Below are positions 15,844-27,435 of a stretch of 56,202 nt of DNA, one piece after another (within the stretch, counting starts at the first letter, position 1; each line of letters starts with the position of its first letter). The notes beneath the pieces are model-generated. The model had not been told where the DNA came from, did not search any database, and worked only from the letters and a program-made list of their open reading frames with translations. Source of the DNA: Dactylosporangium siamense (lineage in GTDB: Bacteria > Actinomycetota > Actinomycetes > Mycobacteriales > Micromonosporaceae); assembly GCF_016862795.1 (NCBI RefSeq), contig NZ_BONQ01000144.1, positions 1 to 56,202 on the forward strand, given 5' to 3'. The position numbers were made by a program, and so were the translations under genes.

Positions 15844-17826
15844 ATGGATACCACGGTCGCCGATCCCCTTCTCGGTGCGCTTGTAGACGGGCGCTACCGC
15901 GTTCGCTCCCGTGTCGCCAAGGGCGGCATGGCGACGGTCTACACCGCTCTCGACGAGCGGCTCGAGCGCACCGTCGCCCTCAAGATCATTCACCCCGGAC
16001 AGTCACACGATCCGCAGTTCGTCAACCGGTTCACCGACGAGGCGAAGACGATCGCGCGGCTCACCCACCCCAACGTCGTGGCGGTGTACGACCAGGGCAC
16101 CCACCACGGCCTGCCGTATCTGGTGATGGAGTTCGTGCGGGGCCGCACGCTGCGCGAGGTGCTCGCCGAGCGCCGCCGCCTGCAGCCGCAGGAAGCGCTC
16201 GCGATCATGGAGCAGATGCTCGCCGCGATCGCCGCCGCCCATCGCGCCGGGCTGGTCCACCGCGACGTCAAGCCGGAGAACGTCCTCGTGGCCGAGGCCC
16301 CCGGCGACGCGCACAACCTCATCGACGGCGTGGTCAAGGTCGCCGACTTCGGGCTCGCCCGCGCGGTCGAGGCCAGCGCCGACGAGACCGGCTCGCACCT
16401 CATGGCCACCGTCGCCTACGTCGCGCCGGAGCTCGTCACCGACGGCCACGCCGACCCCCGCACCGACGTGTACTCCGCCGGCATCGTGCTGTTCGAGATG
16501 CTCACCGGCCGGGTGCCCTACGAGGCGGACCGTCCCGTCGAGGTCGCGTGGCAGCACGTCGACCGGGACGTGCCGTTCCCGTCGCGATACACCCCGGGCC
16601 TCCCGCCGGCCATCGACGACCTGGTGATCCGCGCGACCCGCCGCGACCCCGGCGCCCGCCCGACCGACGCGGGCGCGATGCTCTCCGAGGTCCAGGCCGC
16701 CCGCGAGAACGTCGGCGTGGAGCTGGCGACCCGGTCCCGGCCCCTCGCGCAGCCGACGGTGATCGTGCCGCAGGTCGAGTCGGTGCCGCAGAACGTGTAC
16801 CGCACCGGTTCGATGTCGGTCGAGCCGGCCCGGCCCTCCTGGGCGAAGCTGCCCAGCCCCTCGCCCGCGCAGCCGCCGGTCCGCCGCCGCCGGGCGCAGC
16901 CGGAGCCGACCGGCCCCGGCGCCCGCCTCGCCGAGCTGCTCGCCCAGGTCAACGCCAACCCGCGGACCCGCCTCACGGTGATCGCGGCGATGCTCACGCT
17001 GGGCCTGCTCGTCGCCATCGGTGGGTACTGGATCGGCGTCGGCCGGTACACCGACGCACCGGACCTGACCACGATGAGCAGCGACATGGCCGGCCAGCAG
17101 GCCAGGGCCGCCGGGTTCAAGGTGAAGTTCGGCCCGGCGAAGTTCGACAAGAAGATCGCCAAGGACAAGGTCCTCGCCCAGGACCCGGCGGCGCACGCCC
17201 GCATCCTGGACGGCGGCACGATCACGCTGACGCTGTCGCTCGGACCGGAGATCCACAAGGTCCCCGACATCGCCGGCAAGGAGTACGACCTCGCGCTCGT
17301 CGACATCCAGGCGACCGGCCTGCAGGCGACCCGCGCCGAGAAGTTCGACGACGCGATCCCGGCCGGCTACGTCGTGGAGACCGACCCGAAGATCGGCACC
17401 GAGGTCAAACCCGGCCAGACGATCAAGATCCTCGTCAGCAAGGGCCCCAACCCGGTCAAGGTCCCCCTCGTCATCGGCAAGAACATCGAAGAGGCCAAGC
17501 AGGCCCTCGCCAAGGTGAAGATCACCGTCGGCAAGATCGAGACCGTCGACAGCGACAAGCCCGCGAACGAGGTCACCTCGCAGAGCATCGGCGACGGCAA
17601 CAGCGTCACCGACGGCATGGTCATCGACCTGCAGATCTCCAAGGGCCCCGCGCTCGTGACGGTCCCCGAGGTCCGCGGCATGCAGCTCGACCAGGCCCGG
17701 CAGATCCTGGAGTCGATGGGCCTCGCCGTCGACCCGCAGGGCTTCGGCACCGTCCGGCAGATGGACCCGGGGCCCGGCACCCAGGTCCCGCCCGGCACCC
17801 GGATCCGCCTGCTGGCGTACTTCTAG
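15844..17826 (+). CDS. PASTA-domain serine/threonine protein kinase (PknL/PkaF type)
   Basis: A 660-residue transmembrane receptor kinase. Kinase domain about 17-285: glycine loop VAKGGMATVY, K47 in ALKII, HRDVKPEN (139-146), DFG 168-170, APE 194-196. A juxtamembrane linker rich in Pro and Arg leads to one helix (about 377-400). The rest contains four PASTA repeats, which bind peptidoglycan fragments in other PASTA kinases. M. tuberculosis PknL at this locus lacks PASTA; the Streptomyces version has them. ATG 15844 is used because the kinase fold starts directly after it. Endonuclease IV overlaps its stop by one base. Confidence 0.93.
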   Translation: MDTTVADPLLGALVDGRYRVRSRVAKGGMATVYTALDERLERTVALKIIHPGQSHDPQFVNRFTDEAKTIARLTHPNVVAVYDQGTHHGLPYLVMEFVRGRTLREVLAERRRLQPQEALAIMEQMLAAIAAAHRAGLVHRDVKPENVLVAEAPGDAHNLIDGVVKVADFGLARAVEASADETGSHLMATVAYVAPELVTDGHADPRTDVYSAGIVLFEMLTGRVPYEADRPVEVAWQHVDRDVPFPSRYTPGLPPAIDDLVIRATRRDPGARPTDAGAMLSEVQAARENVGVELATRSRPLAQPTVIVPQVESVPQNVYRTGSMSVEPARPSWAKLPSPSPAQPPVRRRRAQPEPTGPGARLAELLAQVNANPRTRLTVIAAMLTLGLLVAIGGYWIGVGRYTDAPDLTTMSSDMAGQQARAAGFKVKFGPAKFDKKIAKDKVLAQDPAAHARILDGGTITLTLSLGPEIHKVPDIAGKEYDLALVDIQATGLQATRAEKFDDAIPAGYVVETDPKIGTEVKPGQTIKILVSKGPNPVKVPLVIGKNIEEAKQALAKVKITVGKIETVDSDKPANEVTSQSIGDGNSVTDGMVIDLQISKGPALVTVPEVRGMQLDQARQILESMGLAVDPQGFGTVRQMDPGPGTQVPPGTRIRLLAYF

Positions 17827-18695
17827 TGCACGGCTCGACACCGGTCGGCGGGCACGCGCCCGCCGCCGGTGGCCTCGCCAAGGCATCGTTGCGCTACGTC
17901 GAGCAGACCGACGCCACCGCCGTGCAGGTCTACGTCTCCAACCCGCGCGGCTGGGCCGTCACCGACGGCGACCCCGCCCAGGACGAGGCGTTCCTCAGCG
18001 GCTGCGAGGATCGCGGTGTCACCGCCTACATCCACGCCGCGCTCCTGGTCAACCTCGGCTCCCCCACCGTGGCCACGGTCGAGCGGTCCATCGCCTCCCT
18101 CGAACACGCCCTGCGCCGCGGCAAGGCGATCGGCGCCCACGGCGTGGTCTTCCACGCCGGCTCGGCCGTCGACGCCGTCCATGCCGAGAAGGCGTTGGAT
18201 GTGGTACGGGACGTGCTCCGCCCCCTGCTCGACCGGGCCGCCGGGCAGGGCTGGCCGCCGCTGCTGGTCGAGCCGAGCGCCGGAGGCGGCCGTTCGCTCG
18301 CGTCCCGGGTCGAGCACCTGGAGGCGTACCTCGCCGCCGTCGACAACCACCCGCACCTCGGCGTCTGCTTCGACACCTGCCATGCCTGGGCCGCCGGGCA
18401 CGACCTCGCGACCCCCGGCGGCATGACCGCCACCCTCGACGCCCTGCTCACGGCGACCGGCCCCGGCCGGCTGCGGCTCATCCACGCCAACGACTCGAAG
18501 GACCCCTGCGGCTCGACCCGCGACCGCCACGAGTCCCTCGGCAAGGGCACCATCGGCGCGGCGGCGTTCGCCGAGCTGACCCGGCATCCGGCGGCGGCCG
18601 GCGTACCGCTGATCGTGGAGACCCCCAGCGGCGAACTGTCCGCCGACCACGCCGCCGACATCGCCCTCCTGCGCGGCCTGCCGCTCCCCAGCTGA
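17826..18695 (+). CDS. Deoxyribonuclease IV (AP endonuclease family 2)
   Basis: A 289-residue TIM-barrel Zn enzyme that cuts DNA at abasic sites in base-excision repair. Metal and core motifs are visible: GAHGVVFHAG, LLVEPSAGGG (Glu ligand), LGVCFDTCHAWAAGHD (Asp and His ligands), RLIHANDSKDPCGSTRDRHESLGKG, and VPLIVETPSG. The GTG at 17826 shares one base with the kinase stop, so the two are translationally coupled. Confidence 0.92.
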   Translation: MHGSTPVGGHAPAAGGLAKASLRYVEQTDATAVQVYVSNPRGWAVTDGDPAQDEAFLSGCEDRGVTAYIHAALLVNLGSPTVATVERSIASLEHALRRGKAIGAHGVVFHAGSAVDAVHAEKALDVVRDVLRPLLDRAAGQGWPPLLVEPSAGGGRSLASRVEHLEAYLAAVDNHPHLGVCFDTCHAWAAGHDLATPGGMTATLDALLTATGPGRLRLIHANDSKDPCGSTRDRHESLGKGTIGAAAFAELTRHPAAAGVPLIVETPSGELSADHAADIALLRGLPLPS

Positions 18696-18739
18696 CCCTG
18701 CCCGGGCACGGCCCCCGCGATCGACGCGTCTCCTATTGA

Positions 18740-18759
18740 TATCACTATCGATAGTGATA
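18740..18759. promoter_or_regulatory. 20-bp perfect palindromic operator
   Basis: TATCACTATCGATAGTGATA reads the same on both strands. It ends ten bases before the GTG of the regulator gene, and a -10-like GATACT begins inside its right half (18756-18761). The regulator encoded just downstream is the obvious ligand, so the ABC operon is probably autorepressed. Confidence 0.8.
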
Positions 18760-18769
18760 CTGTTGAGTC

Positions 18770-19351
18770 GTGGAGCTGTCGAGGGACCGTTGGGCCGAGC
18801 TGGCGCTGCATCCGGTGCGCATCCGGATCCTGCGGGCCGTCGCCGGGACCCGGCTGACCACCCACGACCTGGTCGCGCTGCTGCCGGACATCCCGCACGC
18901 CACCCTCTACCGGCATCTGGCCACGCTCGTGAAGAGCGGCCTCATCGAGGTGGTGGAGCACCGCAAGGTCCGCGGCACCGCCGAGCGGGTCTACGCGTTG
19001 CCCGCGCACGGCGCGACGCTGGACCCGGCGGCCCTGGCCACGGCGACGCCCGAGGATCACGCCCGCTACTTCACCGCGTTCGTGTCGAGCCTGCTGTCCG
19101 AGTTCTCGCGGTATCTCGCCCGCGAGCGGATCGACTTCGTCGCGGACGGGGCCGGATACCAGCAGATCGTGCTCCACCTGACCGACGCGGAGCTGGCGAC
19201 GTTCGCCGCCGAGCTCAACCGGGTCATCGGGCCACTGCTCGGCAACGAGCCGGGCGAGGGCCGGGTGCCGCGCCTGCTGGCCACCATCCTGCTGCCGGCC
19301 GACCAGCCGGCGGCCACCGAGGAAGCACCAACGACGGAAGGAAATGTCTGA
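18770..19351 (+). CDS. ArsR-like helix-turn-helix regulator
   Basis: A 193-residue regulator with an N-terminal winged helix (LALHPVRIRILRAVAGTRLTTHDL, with recognition part PHATLYRHLATLVKSG) and a helical C-terminal part that probably dimerises or senses a ligand. It leads a four-gene ABC transporter operon in which every junction overlaps. The GTG lies ten bases past a 20-bp palindrome, so short-leader or leaderless transcription with direct autorepression is likely. Confidence 0.87.
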   Translation: MELSRDRWAELALHPVRIRILRAVAGTRLTTHDLVALLPDIPHATLYRHLATLVKSGLIEVVEHRKVRGTAERVYALPAHGATLDPAALATATPEDHARYFTAFVSSLLSEFSRYLARERIDFVADGAGYQQIVLHLTDAELATFAAELNRVIGPLLGNEPGEGRVPRLLATILLPADQPAATEEAPTTEGNV

Positions 19352-19722
19352 TGGCAGCAATCACCGTTACCGGAGACCTCATCGACGTCCGGTTCAGCGC
19401 CTGGGAGCGGCTGTGGATCGGGCGAGGTCGCCAGGCGATCCCGGTCGCCGGGGTGCGGCACGTGTCGCTCGTGGCCGAGCCGCTGCGCCTGGCACACGGC
19501 GGCCGGCGCGGCATCGTGGTGTCCGGCTTCCTCAAGATCGGCATCTGGGGACTGTTCGGTGGCCCCCGCCAGCTCGTGGCGGCGCGACGGGGCGAGCCGG
19601 GACTGCACCTCGTCCTGGACCCGCCGGCCGCCGGCGGGGAGTTCGACGAGGCCGTGCTCTCCGACCCGGCCGCGACCGGGATCGTGGACGCGATCTCCCG
19701 CGCGATGGCGGCCCGCGCATGA
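19351..19722 (+). CDS. Small protein of unknown function in ABC operon
   Basis: A 123-residue protein with no family I can name. The pattern is beta-rich: alternating strands such as ITVTGDLIDVRFSAWERLW and VRHVSLVAEPLRLA, then an amphipathic C-terminal helix. This loosely resembles small bacterial PH-like domains. GGAAGGAA precedes the ATG; the start overlaps the regulator stop and its own stop overlaps the ATPase start. A role with the transporter is inferred from position only. Confidence 0.72.
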   Translation: MAAITVTGDLIDVRFSAWERLWIGRGRQAIPVAGVRHVSLVAEPLRLAHGGRRGIVVSGFLKIGIWGLFGGPRQLVAARRGEPGLHLVLDPPAAGGEFDEAVLSDPAATGIVDAISRAMAARA

Positions 19723-20765
19723 CCGGCGACCGCCAGAAGATCGAGGTGAAGCACCTGACGAAGCGATACGGCGAGGTCACCGCCGTCAGCGACCTGACCT
19801 TCACCGTCGAGCCGGGCGTGGTCACCGGGTTCCTCGGGCCGAACGGCGCCGGCAAGACCACCACGATGCGGATGCTGACCGGCCTCGTGTCGCCCACGTC
19901 CGGCACCGCGACGATCGGCGGCCGTCCCTACGCGCAGCTGCGCCGGCCCTCGCGCACCGTCGGCGCCGTGTTCGACGCGAACGCCTGCCACCCCGGCCAC
20001 ACCGCCCGGGACCACCTGCGGGTCTACGCCGCGATGGGCGGCTACCCGGACGGCCGGGTCACCGAGCTGCTCGACCTGCTCGACCTCGCCGGGGCCGCCG
20101 ACCGCCGCACCCGCGGGTTCTCCACCGGCATGCGGCAGCGGCTCAACCTCGCCACGGCGCTGCTCGGCGACCCGCGGGTGCTGCTGCTGGACGAGCCCGG
20201 CAACGGCCTCGACCCCGACGGCGTGCGGTGGCTGCGCGGGTTCCTGCGCCGGCTGGCCGGCGAGGGCCGCACCGTCCTGATCTCCAGCCACGTCCTCAGC
20301 GAGCTGCAGCAGCTCGTCGAGGACGTGGTGGTGATCCGGCGCGGCGAGCTCGTCGCCGCCGGGCCCTGGTCGCGGCTCGCCGGACCACCATCGGTGCTGG
20401 TGCACTCCCCCGACGCCGACCGGCTGGCCGCCGTCCTCCGCGACCACCGGCCGGACGGCGACGCACCCCGGGTCGACGCCGCCGCAAGCGGCCGGCCAGA
20501 CGGTCATGCGGCCCGGGTCGAAGCCGCCGCGGGCAGCCGGACGGACGGCGACGCACCCCGGGTCGACGCCCTCGGTGGCGGCCGGCTCCGCGTCCACGGG
20601 CTGGGCGCACCCGAGGTCGCCGACCTCGCCGCCGCGCACCGGCTGCGGGTGCACGAGCTGGTCACCGAGCGCGCCGACCTCGAGCAACGCTTCCTGGAAC
20701 TGACCAAAGAACTGACCAACGAACTGACCGACGAACTGACCGACGACACGGGGATCGCCGCATGA
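19719..20765 (+). CDS. ABC transporter ATP-binding protein
   Basis: A 348-residue ATPase of the DRA/CcmA type that powers efflux with the following permease. Walker A is GPNGAGKTTT, the signature is STGMRQRLNLATALL, Walker B is VLLLDEPGNGLD, and the switch His is in SSHVLSE. After residue about 235 there are three imperfect repeats of the type D-G-D-A-P-R-V-D-A and then a T-x-E-L-T-x-E-L run. This low-complexity tail is unusual and probably expanded by DNA slippage. The start overlaps the previous stop (ATGA). Confidence 0.92.
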   Translation: MTGDRQKIEVKHLTKRYGEVTAVSDLTFTVEPGVVTGFLGPNGAGKTTTMRMLTGLVSPTSGTATIGGRPYAQLRRPSRTVGAVFDANACHPGHTARDHLRVYAAMGGYPDGRVTELLDLLDLAGAADRRTRGFSTGMRQRLNLATALLGDPRVLLLDEPGNGLDPDGVRWLRGFLRRLAGEGRTVLISSHVLSELQQLVEDVVVIRRGELVAAGPWSRLAGPPSVLVHSPDADRLAAVLRDHRPDGDAPRVDAAASGRPDGHAARVEAAAGSRTDGDAPRVDALGGGRLRVHGLGAPEVADLAAAHRLRVHELVTERADLEQRFLELTKELTNELTDELTDDTGIAA

Positions 20766-21559
20766 GACACCTGGTCAAGGCCGAAATCCGCCGGCTCCTC
20801 GCCACCCGCGTGTGGACCGGGCTGTTGCTCGCCGCGACCCTGCTCGGCGGCGGTCTGATGGGTGCGATGGCGCTCGTCGGGCCGGAGCACTTCGACCCGC
20901 CGATGCCCGGACTGGACACCGAGGCCGGCGTCCGGTCGATCCTCGGCATCCTCGGCTACACCGCGTTCGTGCCGGCCGCCGCCGGCACCCTCGCCGTCAC
21001 GTCCGAGTACCGGCACGGCACCGCCGCCGTCACGTTCCTGTTCGCGCCCCGCCGCTGGCAGGTCCTCGCCGCCAAGCTCGCCACCTACGGCGGCGCCGGG
21101 CTGGCCTTCGGGCTGGTCCTCGCCGGCACCGCCGCGGCGGCCCTGTTCGGCGTCGCCGCCGCCCGCGGCGTCCCGCTCGGCCTCCCGGCCGGCACCGTGC
21201 TCGGGCTGCTGGCCCGCATCGGCCTCGCCATGGTCGGCTACCTGCTGATCGGCGTGGGCGTGGGCGCCCTGCTCCGCAGCCAGGTCACGGCACTGTGCGC
21301 CGTGATCGGCTATCTGTACCTGGGCGAACCACTGCTCATGATGATCCCCGGGGTCAACACGCTGTATCCGGTGCTGCCCGGCGGCGCCATGGCCGCCCTC
21401 ACCGGCTTCACCTATCTCGCCGACGCCGTGTCGCAGGAGCTCGGCAGCACCGCCGTCCGGCTGCTCCCACCGGCCGCCGGCGCGCTGCTGCTCACCGGAT
21501 ACGCCCTCGCCGCCGCCGCGATCGCCGTCGTCCTGCCCATGCGCCGCGACGTCACGTGA
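20762..21559 (+). CDS. ABC transporter permease
   Basis: A 265-residue protein with six membrane helices and an N-terminal cytoplasmic RHLVKAEIRRLLATRVW segment typical of ABC-2 permeases. The loop EYRHGTAAVTFLFAPRRWQVLAAKL after helix 2 is also family-typical. It pairs with the ATPase just upstream (ATGA overlap). Substrate unknown. The last four codons and stop form the first unit of a 23-bp tandem repeat. Confidence 0.9.
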   Translation: MRHLVKAEIRRLLATRVWTGLLLAATLLGGGLMGAMALVGPEHFDPPMPGLDTEAGVRSILGILGYTAFVPAAAGTLAVTSEYRHGTAAVTFLFAPRRWQVLAAKLATYGGAGLAFGLVLAGTAAAALFGVAAARGVPLGLPAGTVLGLLARIGLAMVGYLLIGVGVGALLRSQVTALCAVIGYLYLGEPLLMMIPGVNTLYPVLPGGAMAALTGFTYLADAVSQELGSTAVRLLPPAAGALLLTGYALAAAAIAVVLPMRRDVT

Positions 21560-21730
21560 CCCGAAACCGCCACGTCACCTGACCCGAAACCGCTACATCC
21601 GCTGACCGGAAACCGCCACGTCACCTGACCCGAAACCGCCACGTCCGCTGACCGGAAACCGCGACGTCACGCGACCGGAAGTCGCCGCGTCACCTGACCG
21701 GAAACCGCGACGTCATGCGACCCGGAAAGG
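21550..21730. repeat. 23-bp tandem repeat, about eight copies
   Basis: Units of the form CGTCACCTGACCCGAAACCGC plus two bases follow head to tail. The first unit contains the final codons and TGA of the permease gene; the last, shortened, unit stops ten bases before the end of the convergent threonine aldolase gene. Units differ at a few positions (ACGTGA, ACCTGA, CCGCTGA, ACGCGA) and fill the whole gap between the two genes. Confidence 0.93.
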
Positions 21731-21740
21731 CCGGCGGGGG

Positions 21741-24180
<2,440 letters not shown>

Positions 24181-24230
24181 TCATCGGGACCGGCGGTTGC
24201 CGCCATCCCGCCGGTCCTACAAGCTGAGAG

Positions 24231-25604
24231 TCACATGTTGATCATGTGACCGGCGAGTCCGTGGATCGCTTCCTTGACCGCCTCGCCGAGGGTCGGGTGG
24301 GCGTGCACGTTGCGGGCGACCTCGTGCACCGTGAGGTCCCACTGCTGGGCCAGGGTCAGCTCCGGCAGCAGCTCGGTGACCTCGGGGCCGATCAGGTGGG
24401 CGCCGAGGAGCTCGCCGTACCTGCCGTCGCTGATGATCTTCACGAAGCCCGTCGCGTCGCCGAGGCCGTGCGCCTTGCCGTTGGCGGTGTACGGGAACTT
24501 GACCACCTTCACGTCGAAGCCCTGCTCGCGGGCCTGCGCCTCGGTCCAGCCGAAGCTGGCGATCTGCGGCTGGCAGTACGTCGCCCGCGGGATCATGACG
24601 TAGTCGAGCTCCATGGTCTCCGCACCGGCGATGGTCTCCGCGGCGATGATGCCCATCGACTCGGCGGCGTGCGCGAGCATCAGCTTCGCGGTGACGTCGC
24701 CGATCGCGTAGATGTGCGGCACGTTGGTCCGCAGCCGCCCGTCGACGGCGATCGCGCCCCGGTCGGTGAGCGCCACCCCGGTCGTCTCCAGGCCGTAGCC
24801 CTCGACCCGGGGTTGGAAGCCGATCGCCTGCAGCAGCTTGTCCGCCTCCAGCACCTGCGACTTCCCAGCGCTTGAAACGGTGACCTTCACGCCGTCGGCC
24901 GCCTCTTCCACCGACTCGACGCGCGTGGAGGTCAGGACCTGGATGCCGAGGCGCTTGTACCGCTTCGCCAGCTCCGCCGACACCTCGGCGTCCTCGAGGG
25001 GCACCATGCGGTCGAGGAACTCCACGATGGTGACCTTGACCCCGTAGTTGTGCAGGACGTATGCGAACTCGACGCCGATCGCGCCCGCCCCGGCGATGAT
25101 GATCGAGGAAGGCAGCTCCTCGGACAGGATCTGCTCCTCGTAGGTGACCACCCGGGACGACAGCGAGGTGCCGGGCAGCAACCGGGTGGTGGCACCGGTG
25201 GCGATGATGGCGTTGGCGAACGTGATCGTGTCGTCGCCGACCCGCAGCGTGTGGTCGTCGAGGAAGACGCCACGGTCGTGGAACTGGCGGATCTCGTTCT
25301 TCTTCATCAGGTAGTGCACGCCCTTGACCCGGCCGTCGGCGACCTTGCGGCTGCGCTGGAACGCGGCGGAGTAGTCGAAGGTCACCGACCCCTGGATGCC
25401 GAACGTCTTGGCCTCGGCGGTGAAGATGTGCGCCAGTTCGGCGTTGCGCAGCAGGGCCTTGCTGGGGATGCAGCCGACGTTGAGACAGACGCCGCCCCAG
25501 TACCTGTCCTCCACGATCGCGGTGCGCAGGCCGAGCTGGGCGGCGCGCACGGCGGCGGTGTAGCCGCCCGGGCCCGCGCCGAGGACCACCACATCGAAGT
25601 TCAT
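24231..25604 (-). CDS. Dihydrolipoamide dehydrogenase
   Basis: A 457-residue FAD-disulfide oxidoreductase, the E3 component of 2-oxo acid dehydrogenase complexes. The FAD motif is [17 protein letters not shown], the redox pair is [13 protein letters not shown], the NAD motif is [14 protein letters not shown], the second FAD motif is [17 protein letters not shown], and the C-terminal active His-Glu pair is in [16 protein letters not shown] 25604 has AAGGA seven bases upstream and overlaps the corA stop (ATGA). A TCACATG/CATGTGA hairpin covers its stop codon. Confidence 0.94.
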   Translation of the reverse strand: MNFDVVVLGAGPGGYTAAVRAAQLGLRTAIVEDRYWGGVCLNVGCIPSKALLRNAELAHIFTAEAKTFGIQGSVTFDYSAAFQRSRKVADGRVKGVHYLMKKNEIRQFHDRGVFLDDHTLRVGDDTITFANAIIATGATTRLLPGTSLSSRVVTYEEQILSEELPSSIIIAGAGAIGVEFAYVLHNYGVKVTIVEFLDRMVPLEDAEVSAELAKRYKRLGIQVLTSTRVESVEEAADGVKVTVSSAGKSQVLEADKLLQAIGFQPRVEGYGLETTGVALTDRGAIAVDGRLRTNVPHIYAIGDVTAKLMLAHAAESMGIIAAETIAGAETMELDYVMIPRATYCQPQIASFGWTEAQAREQGFDVKVVKFPYTANGKAHGLGDATGFVKIISDGRYGELLGAHLIGPEVTELLPELTLAQQWDLTVHEVARNVHAHPTLGEAVKEAIHGLAGHMINM

Positions 25605-26566
25605 AGCCAATCCTTGCGTTTGAAGGTGACGTACAGCCCCACGGACAGCACCACGATCAGCACGGCGGAGGTCACGAAGCCCGCACGGTGCTCGAAACCC
25701 GGGAACGGAAGGTTCTGCCCGTAATAACCAGTAACAGCGGTGGGCACCGCGATGATGGCCGCCCAGCTGGTGACCTTCTTCATGATGTTGTTCATCCGGT
25801 TGCCCTGCACGGCGAGGTTCGACTCCAGGATGCTCGCCACGAAGTCCCGCAGGCTCTCGGTCCACTCCGTGACCCGCATGACGTGGTCGAAGAGGTCCTG
25901 GTAGTAGGGCGCGATGTCCTCGTCGACGAACGGGGTGCGGCTCAGGCCGCTGACCACCTCGCGCATCGGCAGCACGATCTTGCGCAGGTGGCTGAGGATG
26001 CGGCGGAGCCGGAAGTTGCGCTGCTGCACCTCGCGGACCGCCTCCGGGGTCTCCTCGAAGAGCTTGTCCTCGAGCGCCTCGAGCGCGTCGTCGAGCTCCT
26101 GCACCGCGTCGAAGTGCCCGTCGACGATGACGTCGAGCAGCCCGTGGACGAGGTAGGCGACGCCGTGCCGGGCCAGCTCGGTGGTGGCGTCCCAGCGCCG
26201 CACGACCGCGTCGACGTCGAAACCGTCGCCGTGGACCGTGATCAGCGCCCGGTCGGTGAGGAACGCCGACACCTGGTGCACGGCCAGGTCGGTGGCGTCG
26301 CCGTCGAAGCCGACCTGGTACGCGCTGAGGTACAGGTGCCCGCTGTAGTGGTTGAGCTTCGGCCGCTCCCGCGGCGAGGACGCGTCCTCGATCGCCAGCT
26401 GGTGCAGCCCGAACTCCTCCTGCACCCGCTCGTACTCCTGCGGCGACGGCGAGACGAGGTCCAGCCACACGATCGTGTCCTCGGCCTGCAGGTGATCCGA
26501 GATATCGTCGAGCGGGAAGTCCTCGGCTACCAGGTCACCGTTGCGGTAGAGCCGCGTGCGAGCCAT
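25601..26566 (-). CDS. CorA-family metal ion transporter
   Basis: A 321-residue CorA-type channel: a large cytoplasmic N-terminal funnel, a long helix, and two C-terminal membrane helices with a basic end (FKRKDW). In the canonical family the first helix ends in Y-G-M-N; here residues 282-285 read Y-G-Q-N, so Met is replaced by Gln in the selectivity loop. That may alter ion choice (Mg, Co, Zn or other). Its start is only 28 bp from the divergent thioesterase start. The stop overlaps lpdA, an unusual pairing. Confidence 0.88.
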   Translation of the reverse strand: MARTRLYRNGDLVAEDFPLDDISDHLQAEDTIVWLDLVSPSPQEYERVQEEFGLHQLAIEDASSPRERPKLNHYSGHLYLSAYQVGFDGDATDLAVHQVSAFLTDRALITVHGDGFDVDAVVRRWDATTELARHGVAYLVHGLLDVIVDGHFDAVQELDDALEALEDKLFEETPEAVREVQQRNFRLRRILSHLRKIVLPMREVVSGLSRTPFVDEDIAPYYQDLFDHVMRVTEWTESLRDFVASILESNLAVQGNRMNNIMKKVTSWAAIIAVPTAVTGYYGQNLPFPGFEHRAGFVTSAVLIVVLSVGLYVTFKRKDWL

Positions 26567-26594
26567 GCCGTCATCCAACCAGAAGGAGGCAGGC

Positions 26595-27383
26595 GTGGCA
26601 GCGTTCACGGACGCGACGCGGGTCCGGTCCGACGGCGAGGGCGGCTTCGAGGCCGACCTTGATCCACTGTGGACCGTCGGCGGGAAGCCCAACGGCGGCT
26701 ACCTCCTGGCGATCCTCGCCCGGGCGGCGGTCGAGGCGGCCGGCACCCAGCCGCATCCGATGTCGGCGAGCGCGGTGTACCTGTCGCCGCCGGACCCCGG
26801 CCCGGCCGCCGTCACCGTCGAGGTGCTGCGCGCCGGCCGCTCCGCGAGCCAGGTCAGGGCGCGGCTGAGCCAGAAGGACCGCACCTGCGTCGAGGCGCTG
26901 TTCACCCTCGGCACGCTCGCGGCGGCCGGCGACCCCCGCTGGATCGACAGCACTCCCCCTCCGGTCGCCGCCGAGGCGGACCTGCTGCCGACGCCGTCGG
27001 AGGCGCCCGGCACCGGGCTGCGCATCGACATGCTGGACCAGTTCGAGCAGCGCATCGACTGGCAGGCGGTCGGCGACCCGGCCGGTGAGCTGCGCGGCTG
27101 GCTCCGCCTGCCCGACGGGGTCGGCTGGGACCCGGTGTCGCTGCTGTTCGCCGCGGACGCGTTCCCGCCGGCGACGTTCACCCTGGGCAGCAACGGCTGG
27201 ACCCCGACGCTGGAGCTGACGGTGTACGTGCGGGCCCTGCCCGCGCCGGGTCCGCTGCGGGTCCGCCAGCGGGCCCGCCTGCTCACGGAGAGCCTCGTCG
27301 ACCAGGTCTGCGAGATCTGGGACGCCGACGGCCACGTCGTCGCCCAGGCCACCCAGCTCGCGGCGTACCGGATGGCTGGATAG
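26595..27383 (+). CDS. Acyl-CoA thioesterase-like (double hotdog) protein
   Basis: A 262-residue protein of the TesB-like superfamily: two hotdog repeats, the first starting WTVGGKPNGGYLLAILARAA, the second around GWDPVSLLFAADAFPP and ending VDQVCEIWDADGHVVAQATQLAAYR. Members hydrolyse acyl-CoA. The GTG at 26595 follows AAGGAGG with a good spacing. It is followed by a strong bidirectional terminator. Confidence 0.87.
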   Translation: MAAFTDATRVRSDGEGGFEADLDPLWTVGGKPNGGYLLAILARAAVEAAGTQPHPMSASAVYLSPPDPGPAAVTVEVLRAGRSASQVRARLSQKDRTCVEALFTLGTLAAAGDPRWIDSTPPPVAAEADLLPTPSEAPGTGLRIDMLDQFEQRIDWQAVGDPAGELRGWLRLPDGVGWDPVSLLFAADAFPPATFTLGSNGWTPTLELTVYVRALPAPGPLRVRQRARLLTESLVDQVCEIWDADGHVVAQATQLAAYRMAG

Positions 27384-27385
27384 CA

Positions 27386-27420
27386 CTGCGCCCCGCACCG
27401 GGAACCGGTGCGGGGCGCAG
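27386..27420. terminator. Bidirectional terminator hairpin
   Basis: A perfect 16-bp stem (CTGCGCCCCGCACCGG with its complement) and a GAA loop lie between two convergent genes: the thioesterase stop is at 27383 and the leftward membrane protein stop is at 27436. It can end both transcripts. Confidence 0.9.
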
Positions 27421-27435
27421 CTGTGGGAGAGGAGG

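Noticed and set aside
15911-17886. Long antisense frames across the PASTA kinase gene
   Set aside because: These are third-position GC shadows of a clear kinase reading frame.
10402-18695. Prophage or integrative element around the DNA-binding genes
   Set aside because: No integrase, portal, terminase, attachment-site repeats or tRNA target is visible, and the flanking genes follow conserved actinobacterial order.
24231-24249. Terminator over the lipoamide dehydrogenase stop
   Set aside because: The TCACATG/CATGTGA stem is only seven base pairs, AT-rich and lies on the stop codon, too weak to call alone.
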